DNA of 64,000 nt, taken from contig NZ_JAFFSU010000001.1 in the NCBI RefSeq assembly GCF_017948455.1, positions 1,090,394-1,154,393 on the forward strand. The letters run 5' to 3'. The position numbers were made by a program, and so were the translations under genes. Numbering within the stretch: the first letter of the stretch is position 1; every line of letters starts with the position of its first letter. The DNA is from Streptomyces sp. GESEQ-4. Its GTDB lineage: Bacteria > Actinomycetota > Actinomycetes > Streptomycetales > Streptomycetaceae. Positions 16,495 through 24,116 of this stretch are shown here, in pieces. The notes under the pieces were generated by a model. The model ran no database searches, had not been told where the DNA came from, and saw only the letters and a program-made list of their open reading frames with translations.

Positions 16495-17386
16495 GAGCCT
16501 CTTTCATCCTGAATAGCCGCAGGTCAGCAGGACGTGGATGGCTTGGACGATGCGGCTGATGCGTCGGGTCGAGCAGCGTGCTCTGCGCATGATGCGCCAG
16601 GACTTGAGCCGGGCGAAGGCGCGTTCGCCGGGGGCTCGTAGGCGGGCGTGGTCGCAGTTGAACTGCTGGTAGTGCTCAGGCCGTTCGCTGTGGTGGTAGT
16701 AGGGGGTGCGGACGGTGGCGCCGGCGCCCTGGTAGGCGCGGTCCGCCAGGACCAGGATGTGTCGGGTCAGGCATGCCTGGACGATGCCGTGGGCGCGGGC
16801 GGAGGTCAGGTCATGGGTGCGGCGTGGCGCGGGAGAACCACAGCGGTGTGCCGTCAGGGGCAGCGATGACCTGGACGTTCATGCCGTGTTTCTTGTGCTT
16901 CTGCGAGTAGTACGGCTCATCCGCGTGGACTCGGTCGGTGGGGATGAGCGTTCCGTCAACGATGACGTGGTCGCCCTCACCGAGGCCGGTGAGGGCTTCG
17001 TGCAGGCCGGGAGTCCAGGAGGCCAGGACGTCCAGGGTCTCGTCGACGTAGCGCCAGGCAGGGCTCTCGGATATGCCGAAACCGGCGCCGAGCTGGGAGA
17101 ACGTCTCGTTTCTACGCAAGTGGACCAGGGCGAGAAGAGCCTGCTCGAAGCAACCGAGCCTGCGCCAACGAGTCTTGCGTTTGCGACGGTGCTCGTGCAG
17201 CAGCCAGGCAACATGCTCGACGAGCTCGTGGGGGACGTCCAGCATGGTGGTTACGGAACCAACAGGGCCTCTCCGTTCGCCGGTGTACTGAGTGGAATCA
17301 CCACGCCAACGACGAGGGGCCCTGCCTCGTCATCACAACCACTGACCAGCCCATTTCACCCCTGCAGCCCAGGATGAAAGAGGCTC
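16495..17386 (-). mobile_element. IS5-family element with perfect 17-bp inverted repeats
   Basis: Ends are GAGCCTCTTTCATCCTG (16495-16511) and its exact complement (17370-17386); both flanks read AGT (16492-16494 and 17387-17389), a 3-bp target duplication. Length 892 bp. Ends are pristine although the transposase is frameshifted. A partial relative with near-identical left end lies at 19485. Confidence 0.85.
16504..17245 (-). pseudogene. Frameshifted IS5-family transposase
   Basis: The first 144 residues (from the ATG at 17245) run from LDVPHELVEHVAWLLHEHRR to VIAAPDGTPLWFSRA and include the first catalytic Asp in HVIVDGTLIPTDRV. Then the frame ends at TGA. The next frame continues DLTSARAHGIVQACLTRHIL, VLADRAYQGAGATVRTPYY (second Asp) and RAPGERAFARLKSWRIMRRA (Glu) to a stop at 16504. 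Compared with the relative at 19.8 kb, about five bases are missing at the junction, so this is a deletion, not programmed frameshifting. Confidence 0.75.
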
Positions 17387-17389
17387 AGT

Positions 17390-17603
17390 CAAGGACGAAG
17401 AGCCCAGAGCTGGTTGACAGCTGTGTGGTGCGGGGTCACCCAGCGCATCGATCCCTGGAAGCCGTCGATCGTGGCAGCGCTGAATTCCGGCCGAAAGTAC
17501 AGGCCCTCAAGCGGTGAACGGCTCTCACGTCCCCGGCCGTGGCGTCGACGCTGAACGTGCCCATCCTGTCGCCCGGGCCGAGGAAACGCGGCCAGCTGCT
17601 CAT
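17390..17603 (-). pseudogene. N-terminal fragment of an AraC-family regulator
   Basis: From the ATG at 17603: SSWPRFLGPGDRMGTFSVDA, then after frameshifts FRPEFSAATIDGFQGSMRWV and TAVNQLWAL, ending at the IS5 element. This aligns with residues 1-80 of the intact AraC regulator at 51420-52403, and the 80 bp upstream of the start are also nearly identical to that gene's upstream region. The IS5 insertion and indels removed or displaced the remaining ~250 residues, including the DNA-binding domain. Confidence 0.7.
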
Positions 17604-17849
17604 GTGTCCTCCGCGCCAACGAAGGTGTCGCCGCAATCCCATCTGGTGTCGCAGACGTACACGCTTACTACGCATGGCCGTTCCTACTCTTGGTTGTCCT
17701 TCAACCGTCAACAATCAGCCGCCCGCGGGTGCACCCGGCTGAACATGGGCCTTGCATTACGACGCCGCGTGCGCTCTGCCCAGCGGCAACGTCGTCGTCG
17801 CGCCAGGCGACCGACTCCCCCTTGACCGACATCTGAGGAGACGACCACG

Positions 17850-18016
17850 ATGATCCCCGACGACGATCCGTCCCGCTCGCTGACCGTCGCGAACGTTCCT
17901 CTTCCGCGACCAGGGCAGCCCGGACAACCTGCACTACCGAACGCACCCGCACATCGAAGACACCCCGCTCCGGACCGAAGACGTCTGCACGACGATTCGG
18001 GGTGCCCTAGATAGGT
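17850..18016 (+). pseudogene. Short N-terminal remnant, possibly of a cupin protein
   Basis: An ATG at 17850 has a strong GAGGAGA nine bases upstream and reads IPDDDPSRSLTVAN, wording I associate with small actinobacterial cupin proteins, but the frame then loses sense after about 16 codons; a neighbouring frame reads FRDQGSPDNLHYRTHPHIED. I take it as a truncated gene; the family call is weak. Confidence 0.3.
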
Positions 18017-19351
18017 ATGGGACCCCCCACCCCCGCTTCTCCGGAACAGGAGCGGTCACCCTCCGTGCCGCTTCACTTCCCCGTGACTGTCGCGGCGGTC
18101 GGTCCATCGCGTTTGGGCTGGTTGGACGCGTTGCGTGGCATCGCGGCACTCGTTGTGGTGTTTGATCACTCGTCGGTCGCCTTCATGGCTGAGTTCCGGC
18201 GGGTGCTGATTCCGGAGTTCAACACCGGTCGGTACGGCATCATGGTGTTCTTCTTGGTGAGCGGCTATATCATTCCCGCGTCGCTCGAACGGCGAGGAAG
18301 CATCCGAACGTTCTGGATCGGACGGATCTTCCGCATCTACCCGTTATGCATGGTCGTCGTTACGGCGGTCCTCGCCGCCCATCTATTGGGCATCGCGCAG
18401 ATCCGCGACTTCGGCGGGGAGAGCATCGCTGCGGTCGCCGTCGCCCATCTCGCCTTGTTCCAGGAGTTGCTGGGGACTCCCAGTCTTCTTCTCGTCCTAT
18501 GGACACTCTCGTACGAAATGGCCTTCTACCTGCTGGTCGTCGCCCTTTTCTCGGTCCGGCTTCACCAGCGGTCGGCAGCGTCCGCCGTCATTTTGGCATC
18601 GCTGGCCGCGGCCAGCGTGACGGCAGGGAGCGCGCTGCCTGCCTCTACCTTGTCCGGTGCGGTAGGCGTCAGCCTGTTGGTAGCTGTTGCCGCAATCACC
18701 ATGACGGTCGCCATCTGCTGCGCAAGCGCAGGATCTCCCGTGCTCCGTGTGTTCGGTGCTGTGCTGGGAGGAGTGCTGGCACTCGTTCTGGTCACGTGCA
18801 ACAGCACAGTCCCCATGTGGGAGAGTCTTGTGATCCTCGCCGTGATGTTCCTCGGCACCGCCGTCTACCGGGCTGAAAGCGGTCAGAACACCTGGCAGTA
18901 CGCGGCCGGCGCCGCCGTGGTTGTGGTGGCTTGTGCTGTGGGGAGTGCGTATCGGTACGGCGGAGGGTCCAACTTCACTCGGCGGGGTTGGATCGTGGCA
19001 TTCCTGCTGGCCATGGCCACTTTTGGTGTCGGACTGGTGTTTCGCCGCCGGCGGATACCGCGGTGGTTGGTCGGGCTGGGAACGATCAGCTACTCGGTCT
19101 ACCTGGTACACCCGGTGTTGCTGGCGGTGACAGATGGCACGATCGGCCGCTTGGAGCGGGACAATCTCGCGCTAGAGATCGCGTTCTATGCCGTGCTACT
19201 GCCTGTGAGTGCGTTGACGTACCGGGCTATCGAAGTGCCAGGTCAGACATGGGGCCGGAGACTGGCGCGTCGCATTCCGGCTCCACTACGGGCATCTGGT
19301 CCCAAGGGCGCTGAATTGCCGCCTGCAACACCCGACGCCTCGGACCGATGA
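18017..19351 (+). CDS. Acyltransferase-3 family integral membrane protein
   Basis: A 444-residue multi-pass protein. LGWLDALRGIAALVVVFDHS near residue 40 is the family's opening motif with the catalytic-type His in the first membrane helix, followed by FFLVSGYIIPASLERRGSIR and FWIGRIFRIYPLC. About ten hydrophobic segments follow, ending in GLGTISYSVYLVHPVLLAV, another hallmark. Such proteins O-acylate sugars, lipids, peptidoglycan or antibiotics at the membrane. It stands alone among decayed DNA and ends in a 15-bp terminator stem that overlaps its stop codon. The acceptor is unknown. Confidence 0.9.
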   Translation: MGPPTPASPEQERSPSVPLHFPVTVAAVGPSRLGWLDALRGIAALVVVFDHSSVAFMAEFRRVLIPEFNTGRYGIMVFFLVSGYIIPASLERRGSIRTFWIGRIFRIYPLCMVVVTAVLAAHLLGIAQIRDFGGESIAAVAVAHLALFQELLGTPSLLLVLWTLSYEMAFYLLVVALFSVRLHQRSAASAVILASLAAASVTAGSALPASTLSGAVGVSLLVAVAAITMTVAICCASAGSPVLRVFGAVLGGVLALVLVTCNSTVPMWESLVILAVMFLGTAVYRAESGQNTWQYAAGAAVVVVACAVGSAYRYGGGSNFTRRGWIVAFLLAMATFGVGLVFRRRRIPRWLVGLGTISYSVYLVHPVLLAVTDGTIGRLERDNLALEIAFYAVLLPVSALTYRAIEVPGQTWGRRLARRIPAPLRASGPKGAELPPATPDASDR

Positions 19352-19366
19352 GGTCCGAGGCGTCGG
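19332..19366 (+). terminator. 15-bp stem-loop overlapping the acyltransferase stop
   Basis: CCGACGCCTCGGACC (19332-19346) pairs perfectly with 19352-19366; the 5-nt loop contains the TGA stop. No T-tract. Confidence 0.75.
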
Positions 19367-19484
19367 CACGGTCGCTTCTGGCGGTGGAGCGGTTTTGAAT
19401 GGCGAGAACTCCGGCCCCGCAGGAGGACGTGGAGGGAATCCGGAAGCACGGCTGCTCGTTCCAGACTATGTAGCCGATCTGACT

Positions 19485-19861
19485 GAACCTCTTTCATCCT
19501 GTGTTTTCGCGGGTGGGGAGGGTGTGGATGGCGGCGACCGTTCTGCCGATGCGGTTCGTTGAACACCGGGCTTGTCGTAGCAGTCGCCAGGATTTGAGGC
19601 GGGCGAAGGCGCGTTCGGCTGAAGCGCGGAGACGTGCATGGTCGCGGTTGTACTGCTGGTAGTGCTCTGGGAGTTCGCGGTGGCCGTAGTAGGGGGTGCG
19701 GACGGTGCCGCCGGCGCCTTGGTAGGTACGGTCGGCCAGGACGAGGATCTGCCGGGTCAGACATGCCTGCACGATGCCGTGGGCGCGGGCTGCTGTCAGA
19801 TCGTGGGTGCGGCCTGGTGTCGCACGGGTGAACCAGAGCGGCGTGCCGTCCGGATGCGCAG
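19485..19861 (-). pseudogene. Truncated IS5-family element (C-terminal transposase half)
   Basis: The left end GAACCTCTTTCATCCTG (19485-19501) differs by one base from that of the IS at 16495. Reading leftward from 19861 the frame gives DGTPLWFTRATPGRTHDLTA, QACLTRQILVLADRTYQGAG and RASAERAFARLKSWRLLRQA to a stop at 19494. The N-terminal half and right end are missing, cut where an IS110 fragment begins. Confidence 0.75.
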
Positions 19862-19983
19862 TTCCAGCAGTTCGGGTTCGTTGTTGGGCACCGTCGCGAG
19901 AGCACCTTCACCCCGTCAGCGTCGATGACCGTGCAGTGGTGCTCGGCCTTGCCCGCGTCCGTCCCCGCCCACAGCTCAGGCAA
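19862..19983 (-). pseudogene. N-terminal fragment of an IS110-family transposase
   Basis: From a TTG at 19983 with GAGGAGG upstream the frame reads PELWAGTDAGKAEHHCTVID, the RuvC-like N-terminus of IS110 transposases with its first Asp, then ADGVKVLSR and a frameshift before PNNEPELLEL. Joined directly to the truncated IS5 copy. Confidence 0.7.
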
Positions 19984-20298
19984 CTTCTGCCTCCTCGAAG
20001 ATCGCTGTCCTGGTCCCAGCAGACGACCACGCCAACGTGTCCCTACGAAGCGACTGAACCGCGTATCCCAATCAGTGGCCGTGTCGTCGCGGGGCCCACC
20101 ACCAAGGAGGGAGCCCTTTCCAACCTGCCATGTCGGTATTGCAGTTGGCGTGACAGGTGAGTGCCACAGATGCCTCTTCGTCTTGCGTCCGAATTCGAAC
20201 ACGTCCTGCGTTGCTGCCACCGCTCTCTCGTCGATCAGCGCCTTGCTCATGCGACCGAGACGCAGGGCGTGAGCATTCTCAGCCCTGCCCGCGAGTCA
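19984..20298. other. Gap between IS remnants and an SDR gene
   Basis: A minus-strand frame begins MSKALIDERAVAATQDVFEF at 20250 and runs without stop into the IS110 fragment. It has no recognisable domain and is most likely the start of a gene whose remainder was lost. Confidence 0.3.
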
Positions 20299-21165
20299 TC
20301 ATTCGTCCGATTGGAAGAAGTGCGGGCTGTTTCCCCGGTCTGCGCAGTCGGTCGAGCAGGCCAGGTCGCGTTGTGCCTGGAGCTGGGCGAGGCGAGTGCT
20401 CAGCGTGCGGGTGATGTGCTGGTAGCTGTCGCTGCCCAGAGCGAGGCGCAGCGGAGCGGGTTCCTCAACGACGCTGGCGATCATTGCGTCGACCATCTTG
20501 CCTGGGTCGCCCGGCGATTGGAGCGAGGTGTCGTCGAGGATGTCATTGATCCTGCGGGAGGGTGAGGCGTCATAGGCGGGGATACGGGGCCCGACTCTCG
20601 CGCTCCTGTTACGGAAGCCGGTGCGCGCACTGCCGGGTTCGACGATCGTGCAGCCGATCCCGAACACGGCCACCTCCTGCGCAACCGTCTCCATGAACCC
20701 TTCGATGCCCCACTTCGTTGCGTGGTAAAGAGAGCTGCCGGGAATCGTCACCTGGCCTCCGAGGCTGGAGACCTGGAGGATGCGGCCGTGACCCTGCTCG
20801 CGCATGTGGGGAAGGACCGCGCGAACGAGCTGGATCGATCCGATCAAATTGGTGTCGATCTGGTGGCGGACCTGCTCGTCGGTTACCTCCTCGGCGGCGC
20901 CCAGCAGCCCGTAGCCGGCGTTGCTGACGACCACGTCGATGTGGCCCATCGCGGCCCAGGCGGCGTCGGCCGTCGGCCGTATCTCGCCAGTATGTGTCAG
21001 GTCGAGAGCGGCGAGCCACAGCCGGTCGCCGTGTTGCGCCTTGAGGTCGTCGGCGGCTGAGAGATCCCGAAGTGTGCCGGCGACACGATCGCCGGTAGCG
21101 AGCAGCTTTTCCGTCATCAGGCGGCCGAAGCCGCTGCTGATGCCGGTGATGAACCAGGTTCTCAT
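20299..21165 (-). CDS. SDR-family NAD(P)-dependent oxidoreductase
   Basis: A 288-residue classical SDR: cofactor loop TGISSGFG (residues 6-13), NAGYG motif, catalytic Ser in ILQVSSLGGQV and YHATKWGIEGF with Tyr and Lys in place. The long C-terminal part (to HFFQSDE) is typical of the SDR subgroup acting on hydrophobic ketones or alcohols. The start at 21165 is 53 bp after the stop of the amidohydrolase gene in the same direction, so they probably form one transcript under the Rrf2 regulator next door. Confidence 0.9.
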   Translation of the reverse strand: MRTWFITGISSGFGRLMTEKLLATGDRVAGTLRDLSAADDLKAQHGDRLWLAALDLTHTGEIRPTADAAWAAMGHIDVVVSNAGYGLLGAAEEVTDEQVRHQIDTNLIGSIQLVRAVLPHMREQGHGRILQVSSLGGQVTIPGSSLYHATKWGIEGFMETVAQEVAVFGIGCTIVEPGSARTGFRNRSARVGPRIPAYDASPSRRINDILDDTSLQSPGDPGKMVDAMIASVVEEPAPLRLALGSDSYQHITRTLSTRLAQLQAQRDLACSTDCADRGNSPHFFQSDE

Positions 21166-21218
21166 GGGTGGTTTCCTTCCGGGGGAAGCGGCGGGAGGAC
21201 GTCCCGCCACGCGCGCGC

Positions 21219-22538
21219 CTAGCGCTTGTCGACGACGGGCGCGCCGTTCAGGATCACTATGCTGAGGTCGCGAAGGTTGTCGATGTCCGCGGTGGGGTCA
21301 GCGTTCAGCACGAGCAGGTCGGCGCGCTTGCCGGGGGCCACCGTGCCGAGGTCGGATCGGACACACTGCCGCGCCGCGCCGCTGGTGGCCGCGGCCAGCA
21401 CCTGGGTGGGCGTCATCCCGGCCGCGACCATGAGTTCGGCCTCTTCGAGGGTGTTGGCTCCGAAAAGGCCCCGGCCGCTGAAGGTGTCGCTGCCCAGCGC
21501 GATGTGTACGCCGGCCTCAGCGACCTTCTTGAGATTGCCACGGGCGTCCAGGTGGGCATCGTCGATCCAGAGCGTGGGCGTGTAGGTGGTGCCGTGTTCG
21601 AGCATCAGGTCTATGAGCGAGTGGTCGGTGAGGGGCTCGACGGTGACACCGTGCTCCAGGCCGTCCGCGCCCGCCTCGATCGCCTCGCGTGCCGCGGCTT
21701 GCTGGGTGGTGTGGACGGTGACCCGAAGGCCCCGCTCGTGCCCGGTCTCGATACCAGCCCGAAGGAGATCGACGGGAAGCCGTTCCAACTCGACACCACC
21801 AGGAAAGGCAGGATTCTGCCAGAGGTACTTCGGCCCGCCAGCGTGCGCACACGCGCCTTCCGACAGGAGTTTGACCGCGTCGACCTTGCGGTCGGCGAGG
21901 TGGTGCACCAGGTCGCGGATCTGCTGCACGCTGTCGACCTCTCCCGTGAAGCGCTCGCGCGCCCAGGGGTTGCCGCTGAAGACAGTGGCGGCGGGATGCC
22001 CGTCGCGTCCGGTGATACCGCAACCGGTCGCCAGCAGTCGCGGGCCCCGCAGCGCGCCCGCGGCGATTTTCGCCCGCGTGTCCAGAATTCCGCCCGTCGG
22101 ATCGCCCACCGACTTGATGGTGGTGATCCCGTGGTCGAGGAACAGCCCGAGCCTTCCGGGAAGTTCGTTCTCCTCGAAGGCACGCATCGAATCCGGGTCG
22201 GAGACCGCGCGCACGTCGTAGAAGTGGATATGAGTGTCGATCAGGCCCGGCATGACCCATCCTTCGGCCGCATCCACCTCCTGCCTGCCCCTGAGCGGCT
22301 CGGCCGACACGGAAGCGATCTCTCCGCCGTTGATGGCGACGTCGTACAGACCGGCGAGCGCCTGGCGGCCGTCGAAGACATGTGCGCGACTGATCACGAG
22401 GTCGTAGGTCGCGGGGCCACGAGCCCCCGTGCTCGCAATTGCCTTGGATTCCTGGGGCATCGCTCTCATCCCTGGTGCGTTCTGAGTAGGTGTTCGGGCC
22501 GCGTTACACGCGGACGGCTCATGCGGGGCCGCTGACAT
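21219..22538 (-). CDS. Imidazolonepropionase-like metal-dependent amidohydrolase
   Basis: A 439-residue amidohydrolase-superfamily enzyme. The metal-site HxH is in VMPGLIDTHIHFYDV, further His ligands lie in the region VTVHTTQQ and EHGVTVEPL, and the conserved Asp in IALGSDTFSG. The C-terminal GTVAPGKRADLLVLNADP is the family hallmark. It would hydrolyse a cyclic amide, ester or carbamate in the cytoplasm. Starts at 22538, 22469 and 22460 are possible; homology to the family begins only at about residue 40. A palindrome at 22576-22600 upstream matches the one in front of the Rrf2 regulator, so its expression is probably repressed by that protein. Confidence 0.9.
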   Translation of the reverse strand: MSAAPHEPSACNAARTPTQNAPGMRAMPQESKAIASTGARGPATYDLVISRAHVFDGRQALAGLYDVAINGGEIASVSAEPLRGRQEVDAAEGWVMPGLIDTHIHFYDVRAVSDPDSMRAFEENELPGRLGLFLDHGITTIKSVGDPTGGILDTRAKIAAGALRGPRLLATGCGITGRDGHPAATVFSGNPWARERFTGEVDSVQQIRDLVHHLADRKVDAVKLLSEGACAHAGGPKYLWQNPAFPGGVELERLPVDLLRAGIETGHERGLRVTVHTTQQAAAREAIEAGADGLEHGVTVEPLTDHSLIDLMLEHGTTYTPTLWIDDAHLDARGNLKKVAEAGVHIALGSDTFSGRGLFGANTLEEAELMVAAGMTPTQVLAAATSGAARQCVRSDLGTVAPGKRADLLVLNADPTADIDNLRDLSIVILNGAPVVDKR

Positions 22539-22575
22539 CGAGAGTCAGGAGGGCCCGGAGTGCCCGGGCTGAAAA

Positions 22576-22600
22576 AACTGTAATCAAACTAGTTACAGTT
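22576..22600. promoter_or_regulatory. Rrf2-type operator upstream of the amidohydrolase operon
   Basis: AACTGTAA (22576-22583) and TTACAGTT (22593-22600) form a perfect inverted repeat with a 9-nt spacer, unusually AT-rich for this DNA. Same half-site as the palindrome at 23111-23141. Confidence 0.7.
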
Positions 22601-22644
22601 AAGTCGTACCTCATGACGCAGGGTGGGTGTGTGTCAGCGCCTGA

Positions 22645-23088
22645 TCAGTGATTCCTCGGTTCGTTGCCGGAGGTCAGTATCTGATGCAGCAGGCCGGCGA
22701 TCGTCGTCCTGCCGAGCTGTTCCTCCAGAGCTCGTTCCGCGCTCCGGAACTCGACGTCAAGCAGGTCGCCGATGTTGCGTCCGACCTCGCACGCCCCGCT
22801 GGGCGGATGGGTGTACCGCGAGAAGATCTGCCCTTCCTCGACGGCGGCGTACGCGTCATAGAGCGTGATATCCCGCGGGGCGCGAGCAAGGGACCAGCCG
22901 CCCCCCCGACCCTCGGCGGACCAAACAAGGTCAGCGTCTCGCAAGCGGCCGAGGACGCGCCGCACGAGGACTGGGTTGCTCTCAAGGCTGTCCGCGATCT
23001 CCGCGGAAGTCAACGAGCCCCCACGCCGGTGCGCCAGCATCGCCAGCGCGTGAATCGCGACCGCGCTCCTACTGCTGAGCCCCGCCAT
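22645..23088 (-). CDS. Rrf2-family transcriptional regulator
   Basis: A 147-residue protein with the Rrf2 winged helix (SRSAVAIHALAMLAHRRGGS, then SAEIADSLESNPVLVRRVLG, then a GRGGGWSLARAPRDITLYD wing). It has a single Cys in PPSGACEVGRN and lacks the three-Cys iron-sulfur cluster set of IscR/NsrR, so it resembles the YwnA/CymR-like cluster-free members. AAGGAG precedes the ATG. Its own promoter region holds a 31-bp palindrome and a related palindrome lies before the amidohydrolase-SDR pair downstream, so it likely represses both and itself. Confidence 0.9.
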   Translation of the reverse strand: MAGLSSRSAVAIHALAMLAHRRGGSLTSAEIADSLESNPVLVRRVLGRLRDADLVWSAEGRGGGWSLARAPRDITLYDAYAAVEEGQIFSRYTHPPSGACEVGRNIGDLLDVEFRSAERALEEQLGRTTIAGLLHQILTSGNEPRNH

Positions 23089-23110
23089 CTCCTACTCCTT
23101 GCCGTCACCG

Positions 23111-23141
23111 TCAAACTGCAACCACAGTAGTTGCAGTTTGA
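23111..23141. promoter_or_regulatory. Perfect 12-7-12 palindrome: Rrf2 autoregulatory operator
   Basis: TCAAACTGCAAC (23111-23122) and GTTGCAGTTTGA (23130-23141) are exact complements around a 7-nt spacer, 23 bp before the Rrf2 start. The half-site AACTGyAA is shared with the palindrome at 22576-22600. Confidence 0.75.
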
Positions 23142-23173
23142 TCGACAATCAACCGAGTCGCCTCACAGAGGCA

Positions 23174-23346
23174 TGACTCAGGTGAGGGGCGAGGACCTCA
23201 TCGGTGCCGACCAGGTCGCGACCCAGATCGGCCTGGACGGCGTCCGCGAGGCGCGGCTGGTCGCCGAAGCGGCCCTCGACCGCGTCCGGGACAAGTTCGG
23301 CCCCCGGGTCATCGGTCCCGCCGCCGTCTTCCGCCGCGCCTCATGA
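23174..23346 (+). pseudogene. C-terminal fragment resembling a Y-family DNA polymerase
   Basis: The frame from 23174 reads VRGEDLIGADQVATQIGLDG, then AALDRVRDKFGPRVIGPAA to a TGA. The 'aaDrvRdkFGp.vigpAa' ending is that of DinB-like polymerases carried by actinomycete chromosomes and mobile elements. The palm and little-finger domains are absent. Function is lost. Confidence 0.4.
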
Positions 23347-23373
23347 CCCGGCCCGCCAGCCGCGGAGGGAAGC

Positions 23374-23917
23374 CGTGATCCTCAACCCGCCCGGCCTGGG
23401 CCACGGTGCTGCCCAGCGGCTGCCGCACTGGCCCTACCTCCAGGCCGTCGACGACGCCTCACCCAGCGGGGCATCCCGCCCGGCACCGTACGGGCCGACT
23501 ACGACCATCCCCGGTTGGGGGACAGGCTGTTCATCGTGCTCGGGTGGGACACCAGCCGCACCGCCGCCCGCATGGGCGGGATCCGCTTCAACTGGGATGA
23601 CGAGACCGGCTGGGCCTACTCCCTGCAGCGGCCTCAGCCTGCGCACCGGCCTGAGCAGGCCGCTGACAGTGCTGCACCGGGTCTACGCGGCACCGGAGGG
23701 CGTGGCCGCGGTGGGGGAGCAGTTCGTGTGCCACGGGCGTCTGCCCACCGGGGAGTACGGCGCGGAGTGGGACGGTGCGTCGCAGGTGCGCGCCACGATC
23801 GACCGATTCCGCGCCACCCTGTTCGTGGAGGACAGGAAGGGCTATCACCTGTTCGGCGCAGCGTGGTCGTGTCAGTACGGGGCAGCCGGGAACTCAGCCT
23901 GGAGACGGTCTTCCTGA
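23374..23917 (+). pseudogene. Frameshifted gene resembling DUF6292
   Basis: Three frames in succession give one protein: LPHWPYLQAVDDA, then LTQRGIPPGTVRADYDHPRL and GDRLFIVLGWDTSRTAARMG with RFNWDDETGWAYSL, then RTGLSRPLTVLHRVYAAPEG with a C-terminal RATIDRFRATL. The centre has the 'W.deetGWs..l' look of DUF6292, a family common in actinomycete plasmids and integrative elements. At least two frameshifts make it dead. Confidence 0.45.
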
Positions 23918-24104
23918 CGCTCTCTGGCGGGTTGGCACCAGCGTACAGACCCTGACCTGATCAGGCGCTGAGGACCTCGTCGCTGTCGCGGTGGCGAGTG
24001 AAGTGACATCGGCACAGGCCTGCGGCCGCTGACTTCGTGCGGACGTACGGAGTCGCGGAGGAGGCTTCGTTCTCTGTCACGAATCGGCGCGGCGTGTGCG
24101 CCCC

Positions 24105-24110
24105 TATGTT
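24105..24110 (+). promoter_or_regulatory. Possible -10 element for a leaderless transcript
   Basis: TATGTT lies at -12 to -7 relative to the ATG at 24117, and no Shine-Dalgarno sequence precedes that ATG. This is the arrangement of leaderless actinomycete genes. No convincing -35 is visible. Confidence 0.3.
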
Positions 24111-24116
24111 CGCGGC

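Noticed and set aside
16500..17300. Programmed frameshifting in the IS5 transposase
   Set aside because: Comparison with the relative at 19.8 kb shows about five missing bases at the junction, and no slippery sequence is present.
21168..22535. 455-codon plus-strand frame
   Set aside because: Antisense to the amidohydrolase, whose metal-binding motifs are in order on the other strand.
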